From assembly GCF_000372405.1 (NCBI RefSeq), contig NZ_AQVC01000002.1, forward strand, positions 1-64,000: a stretch of 64,000 nt of DNA, written 5' to 3'. Source of the DNA: Porphyromonas somerae DSM 23386 (GTDB taxonomy: Bacteria; Bacteroidota; Bacteroidia; Bacteroidales; Porphyromonadaceae). Position numbers and translations under genes: made by a program. The notes under the pieces are model-generated. The model was not told where the DNA came from and made no database searches. It worked only from the letters and a program-made list of their open reading frames with translations. Positions 60,854-64,000 of the stretch are shown one piece after another; position 1 is the first letter of the stretch, and each line of letters starts with the position of its first letter.

Positions 60854-62290
60854 ATGACGATGAATAGACTTCTTCTTACAGCTACCCTATTACTTGGCTT
60901 TTGCACTGCACTTTTCAGTCAAGAGCCCAATAATGGGGAGGAGGTAAACATAGAGGATCTTGGCCGACTTCCCGAAAGCTTTGAGATGAGCCTTGATTCA
61001 CTATTCAATCGTAGATATAAAGAATATTACAATCTCTCCAAGAGAGATAAGCCCAATACCCAAAGTACTCGGACGCTAGATCAACTCTATCGCAGTCGTC
61101 TACACGCTATGGAGAGTGCCATTCCCCTCACATACAATCCCATAGTTCGCGAAGCCATTGAGCTCTATGTCAATAAGCGAAGTCGCCTGCTCAGCCTAAT
61201 GCTTGCTAAGGCCACCTACTACTTCCCCATCATAGAGTCGGCCTTGGATAAGTATGGAATGCCTTTAGAGCTAAAATACCTCGCCATCGTAGAGAGTGCC
61301 CTCAACCCAACTGCTGTCAGTAGGGCTGGAGCCACAGGGCTTTGGCAGTTTATGCTCCCCACGGGCAAGGCTTACGGACTTCATATCGATAGCATGGTCG
61401 ACGAACGATGCGACCCCTACAAGAGCTCCGAAGCAATGGCACGCTACTTTCAGGATATGTATGCTCTATACGGCGATTGGATGCTCTCCATTGCCGCCTA
61501 TAATTGTGGTCCAGGGAATGTCAATAAAGCTATCCGCCGCTCAGGAGGTAAGACCGATTTCTGGCAGATTTATCAATACCTACCTCGTGAGACCCGATCA
61601 TACGTGCCCTTTTTCATTGCTGCTTTCTATGCTATGGAGCACTACGATGAGCACGATATCCGACCCAATATAGTCAATGTCCCTCTCGCCACCGATACCG
61701 TACATATTAAATTCCGACTCAGCTTCGATGAGATACAGCAAGCCAGCGGAGTGGATATGAAGGTGATTGAGGATCTCAACCCAATGTATAAAAAGAGGAT
61801 TATCCCCGGCAATAACGGCACACAGATACTTAGATTACCCACTGCCGATGCTACTGCTTTTAGTATACAAAAGGATCAGCTACTCGCCAAGAGACAGTTG
61901 GAGCAGAGTACCGCAGAGCTTAAGGAGTCTAGCAATGATACCGCTGCCCATGCGATCACCCATACCGTAAGGCGAGGTGAGACGCTCTCCAAGATAGCCT
62001 CTAAATACGGGGTCACCATCAACGATATCAAAGCATGGAATAACCTCTCTAGTAACAGCCTAAGGGTTGGGCAAAAGCTCTCCATCAACGGCTCCAAAGG
62101 TAGTAGCCAAAGAAGCTCCAAACAAAGTAGTGCTTCTCCAAAGGTCAGATATTATACGGTAAAGAAAGGTGACACCCTAAGCGGAATAGCTCAAAAGCAT
62201 AAAGGAGCCACCGTACAAAAGATAAGGCGAGCCAATAACATTCGCGGAAATAACATACGGCCCGGTCAGCGATTGGTTATTCCTTATTAA
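60854..62290 (+). CDS. Lytic transglycosylase with two LysM domains (MltD-like)
   Basis: Cleaves peptidoglycan between MurNAc and GlcNAc. A signal peptide is followed by the SLT domain at about 115-260, with catalytic Glu147 in YLAIVESALNP and the family pattern SRAGATGLWQFMLPTGKAYG and SIAAYNCGPGNVNKAI. Two LysM domains close the protein (about 369-411 and 432-478), each with the RGETLS/KGDTLS start. 478 residues. It starts 13 bp after the DUF5683 gene, extending the par operon. Confidence 0.93.
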   Translation: MTMNRLLLTATLLLGFCTALFSQEPNNGEEVNIEDLGRLPESFEMSLDSLFNRRYKEYYNLSKRDKPNTQSTRTLDQLYRSRLHAMESAIPLTYNPIVREAIELYVNKRSRLLSLMLAKATYYFPIIESALDKYGMPLELKYLAIVESALNPTAVSRAGATGLWQFMLPTGKAYGLHIDSMVDERCDPYKSSEAMARYFQDMYALYGDWMLSIAAYNCGPGNVNKAIRRSGGKTDFWQIYQYLPRETRSYVPFFIAAFYAMEHYDEHDIRPNIVNVPLATDTVHIKFRLSFDEIQQASGVDMKVIEDLNPMYKKRIIPGNNGTQILRLPTADATAFSIQKDQLLAKRQLEQSTAELKESSNDTAAHAITHTVRRGETLSKIASKYGVTINDIKAWNNLSSNSLRVGQKLSINGSKGSSQRSSKQSSASPKVRYYTVKKGDTLSGIAQKHKGATVQKIRRANNIRGNNIRPGQRLVIPY

Positions 62291-62336
62291 CTCCACTTAT
62301 TAACCCCACTTGTCACGGCAAATATCAAAGACAATT

Positions 62337-63467
62337 ATGTCTAAGTGCTATCGATTAATAGTATTGCTCATCTCGCTACTTGCATTGGCATGCGATAGAG
62401 TACCAGAACTACCTTCTATCCAGCTCTCAAAGGATAACCCACTCCAGTTTCTAGTGGTCAATGAAGGGCTTTTCACCACCAATACAGCAGCACTCTCCGC
62501 TGTCTATAAGGATGGTACCATTTACTGGGATGTCTTTGAGCCAATCAATCAGCGACCACTTGGCGATGTTGCCCAAAGCATCACCCTTATCAATGGCAAG
62601 CTTTTCGTAGCCATTAATAACAGTCGACGTATAGAAGTACTAGACCCCACCACCTTTAAGTCCGTTGCTTCTCTACGATATAGCCAAAGTGGCTCTCCAC
62701 GTTACATCACTCCCCTAACCAATAATACGGCACTGGTTAGTGACCTGTACGGTCAGCTAGTGAAGATCAGCACCACCCCACCCTATGAGGTACTAGAATA
62801 TATCTCACTCCCCACTGCAAGCTCGGGCATAGAGCAGATGGCTACAGTCAGAAACAAGGTATTCGGCGTCTACCTCAATCGGGGAATTGCCATTTTAGAT
62901 GCCGAAAAGCTATGGATACCCAATATGCGACTTATTGATGGGCTAGATATTCCATGGGAACTTGGTGGCTGCCAATTGCTAGTTGACCATCACCAGAGAG
63001 TGTGGTGCACTAGCCTTCTGCCCAATGGGGTAAAGCTATCGGCTATCGACTCTCAGAGTGAAACGATCGTAGCTGAGGTGGTACTACCCTTTGATCGCTC
63101 AGAGCCTCAGGAGGGCGATATCATAGGCATGCCCAAAAACAATCGTGTAGATATAGACCCCACTGGGCAATATATCTATATCAATCTATACACTCTGTCA
63201 AAAGAGGGGCAACCTCTACAGACCTTATTCACCATTGACGTAGACAGTCACAAAGTCTCCAAATATCTCGAGCTTCCTGGAGTTAAGATGATGTATGGCA
63301 TGAATGTCTCACCCGATGGAGATGTCTTTATCTGCGACTGCCTCGATTACTCAGCACAGCGTGGGTATATTCGTCAGTTTCCTAAAGATGGTGGTAAAGT
63401 ACGAAGTTACAAGGTTGGTGTATACCCCAATCGCATATTCTTTCCACCGAAAGGAGGTTGGCAATGA
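62337..63467 (+). CDS. Beta-propeller lipoprotein (DUF5074/YncE-like, BtuG-like)
   Basis: A 376-residue predicted lipoprotein (lipobox LLALAC, Cys19 from this ATG) with repeated four-stranded blade signatures such as INGKLFVAINNSRRIEVLD and ISPDGDVFICDCLD-type turns, as in surface YncE/DUF5074 propellers. In Bacteroides such a protein (BtuG) sits beside a TonB-dependent BtuB and binds cobalamin; here too a TonB receptor follows with an ATGA overlap. The ligand is inferred from context and could be another metal complex. An upstream in-frame TTG at 62310 is rejected. Confidence 0.78.
   Translation: MSKCYRLIVLLISLLALACDRVPELPSIQLSKDNPLQFLVVNEGLFTTNTAALSAVYKDGTIYWDVFEPINQRPLGDVAQSITLINGKLFVAINNSRRIEVLDPTTFKSVASLRYSQSGSPRYITPLTNNTALVSDLYGQLVKISTTPPYEVLEYISLPTASSGIEQMATVRNKVFGVYLNRGIAILDAEKLWIPNMRLIDGLDIPWELGGCQLLVDHHQRVWCTSLLPNGVKLSAIDSQSETIVAEVVLPFDRSEPQEGDIIGMPKNNRVDIDPTGQYIYINLYTLSKEGQPLQTLFTIDVDSHKVSKYLELPGVKMMYGMNVSPDGDVFICDCLDYSAQRGYIRQFPKDGGKVRSYKVGVYPNRIFFPPKGGWQ
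63450..63457 (+). promoter_or_regulatory. Strong Shine-Dalgarno site of the TonB receptor
   Basis: AAAGGAGG eight bases before the ATG at 63464. Most genes in this window lack such a site, so this points to efficient, coupled translation. Confidence 0.6.
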
Positions 63468-64000
63468 AGCGAATTCTTAGCATCATACTTACCTTTTGTG
63501 CTGGCGCCATAGTCTCTTACGCACAAGAGCAGACCACCGTACTAGATACGCTATTTGTGGTCTCCAAATCCATTACCACCCGCTCCGAAGTTAATACAGG
63601 TGCTAAAATAGAGCAAATACCTATTGAGCTACTACAGATCAATAGCTCTAGAAATATGGCAGAGTTACTTGCCGAAAACACCTCTATCAGCGTCAAGAGC
63701 CAGGGGCTTGGAGCCAATGCGACCGCTTCCTTTCGTGGGGCCAGTGCAGCTCAGACAAGAGTTAATTGGAATGGGATCAATATCACCCCTGTGATGGCAG
63801 GGATATTCGACTTTTCCCAGATGCCAGTCTTCTTTGCCGACCAGGTAGCTCTCTATCACGGTGCCAACGATATCAAGAGTGGCACAGGAGCAGTGGGCGG
63901 AAGCGTCAACATCGATAACCTCCCCTATTGGGACGGAGCTTCTCACTTTGACCTTGGTGCCGAGTATGGCTCCTACAACACCTACACGGCTAAAGGGTAT
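63464..64000 (+). CDS. TonB-dependent outer-membrane receptor, N-terminal part
   Basis: Truncated by the window end: 179 codons, no stop. A signal peptide ends near SYAQ, a candidate TonB box DTLFVVSKS follows, then the plug domain (FRGASAAQTRVNWNGINITP, then GTGAVGGSVNID). The NWNGIN stretch is typical of Bacteroidales receptors annotated as cobalamin or siderophore transporters of the BtuB group. It overlaps the propeller lipoprotein gene by 4 bases, so the two likely form a receptor-lid pair. Confidence 0.85.
   Translation, partial: MKRILSIILTFCAGAIVSYAQEQTTVLDTLFVVSKSITTRSEVNTGAKIEQIPIELLQINSSRNMAELLAENTSISVKSQGLGANATASFRGASAAQTRVNWNGINITPVMAGIFDFSQMPVFFADQVALYHGANDIKSGTGAVGGSVNIDNLPYWDGASHFDLGAEYGSYNTYTAKGY

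Noticed and set aside
62310-62336. TTG start for the beta-propeller lipoprotein
   Set aside because: The ATG at 62337 gives a compact signal peptide with a proper lipobox.
1-64000. tRNA or rRNA genes
   Set aside because: All intergenic regions were read on both strands for tRNA T-arm and rRNA-like sequence; none was recognised.

Overview
The window reads as a contiguous piece of a Bacteroidales chromosome, most likely a Porphyromonas or close relative. Three things point there. Promoters have the Bacteroidota form (-33 TTTG, about 20 bp, -7 TAnnTTTG). The gene set is typical (fused KorA, DUF2795, DUF4301, GH92, 67-kDa SppA, YidC with a large periplasmic domain). The 4-hydroxybutyrate gene order matches what I recall from P. 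gingivalis. The genus is an inference; no rRNA or tRNA gene was seen.

Layout. 1-4.06 kb: galE, prs, mutY and ribH, closed by a strong terminator. 4.1-7.9 kb (minus): two tandem lipoproteins that are distant members of the cholesterol-dependent cytolysin family; this is the most exciting part of the window. 7.9-9.7 kb: repeat-rich intergenic DNA, a CBM9-like protein and a DUF2795 protein. 9.8-15.7 kb: a small membrane protein overlapping mutL, then convergent yidC and pyrG. 15.9-18.4 kb (minus): four small secreted or membrane proteins of unknown role. 18.9-29.2 kb: korAB, DUF4301, pepP, a gamma-carbonic-anhydrase-like protein, a C69 dipeptidase, a DUF6078-like protein and a lipoprotein. 29.3-39.9 kb (minus): a tight eight-gene run, sppA-lpxK-dut-GH92-sirtuin-dgt-M24 peptidase-alkaline phosphatase. 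40.5-42.6 kb: folE and a SPOR protein, divergent from prmA. 42.7-48.9 kb: a cobalamin riboswitch followed by abfD-nfu-abfT-4hbD-sucD. 49.0-54.5 kb (minus): a small lipoprotein, purE, gcvH, rpoN and a large transglutaminase-like lipoprotein. 54.7-58.4 kb: a sigma factor, a candidate ncRNA, and a metal P-type ATPase with a Fur-family regulator behind a palindromic operator. 58.5-64 kb: parA-parB-DUF5683-lytic transglycosylase, then a beta-propeller lipoprotein and the start of a TonB-dependent receptor.

Functional links. The sucD/4hbD/abfT/abfD genes encode succinyl-CoA to crotonyl-CoA via 4-hydroxybutyrate, feeding butyrate production. A B12 riboswitch in front suggests this route is switched on when cobalamin is scarce, i.e. 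when the B12-dependent succinate-to-propionate route would fail. The two cytolysin-like lipoproteins keep the family's core pore-forming motifs (YGR strand, diglycine hinge, PI..xFxDxN strand) but lack the cholesterol-binding undecapeptide. They fit the two-component CDC-like toxins known from Bacteroidota. Three families of intergenic repeats recur across the window.
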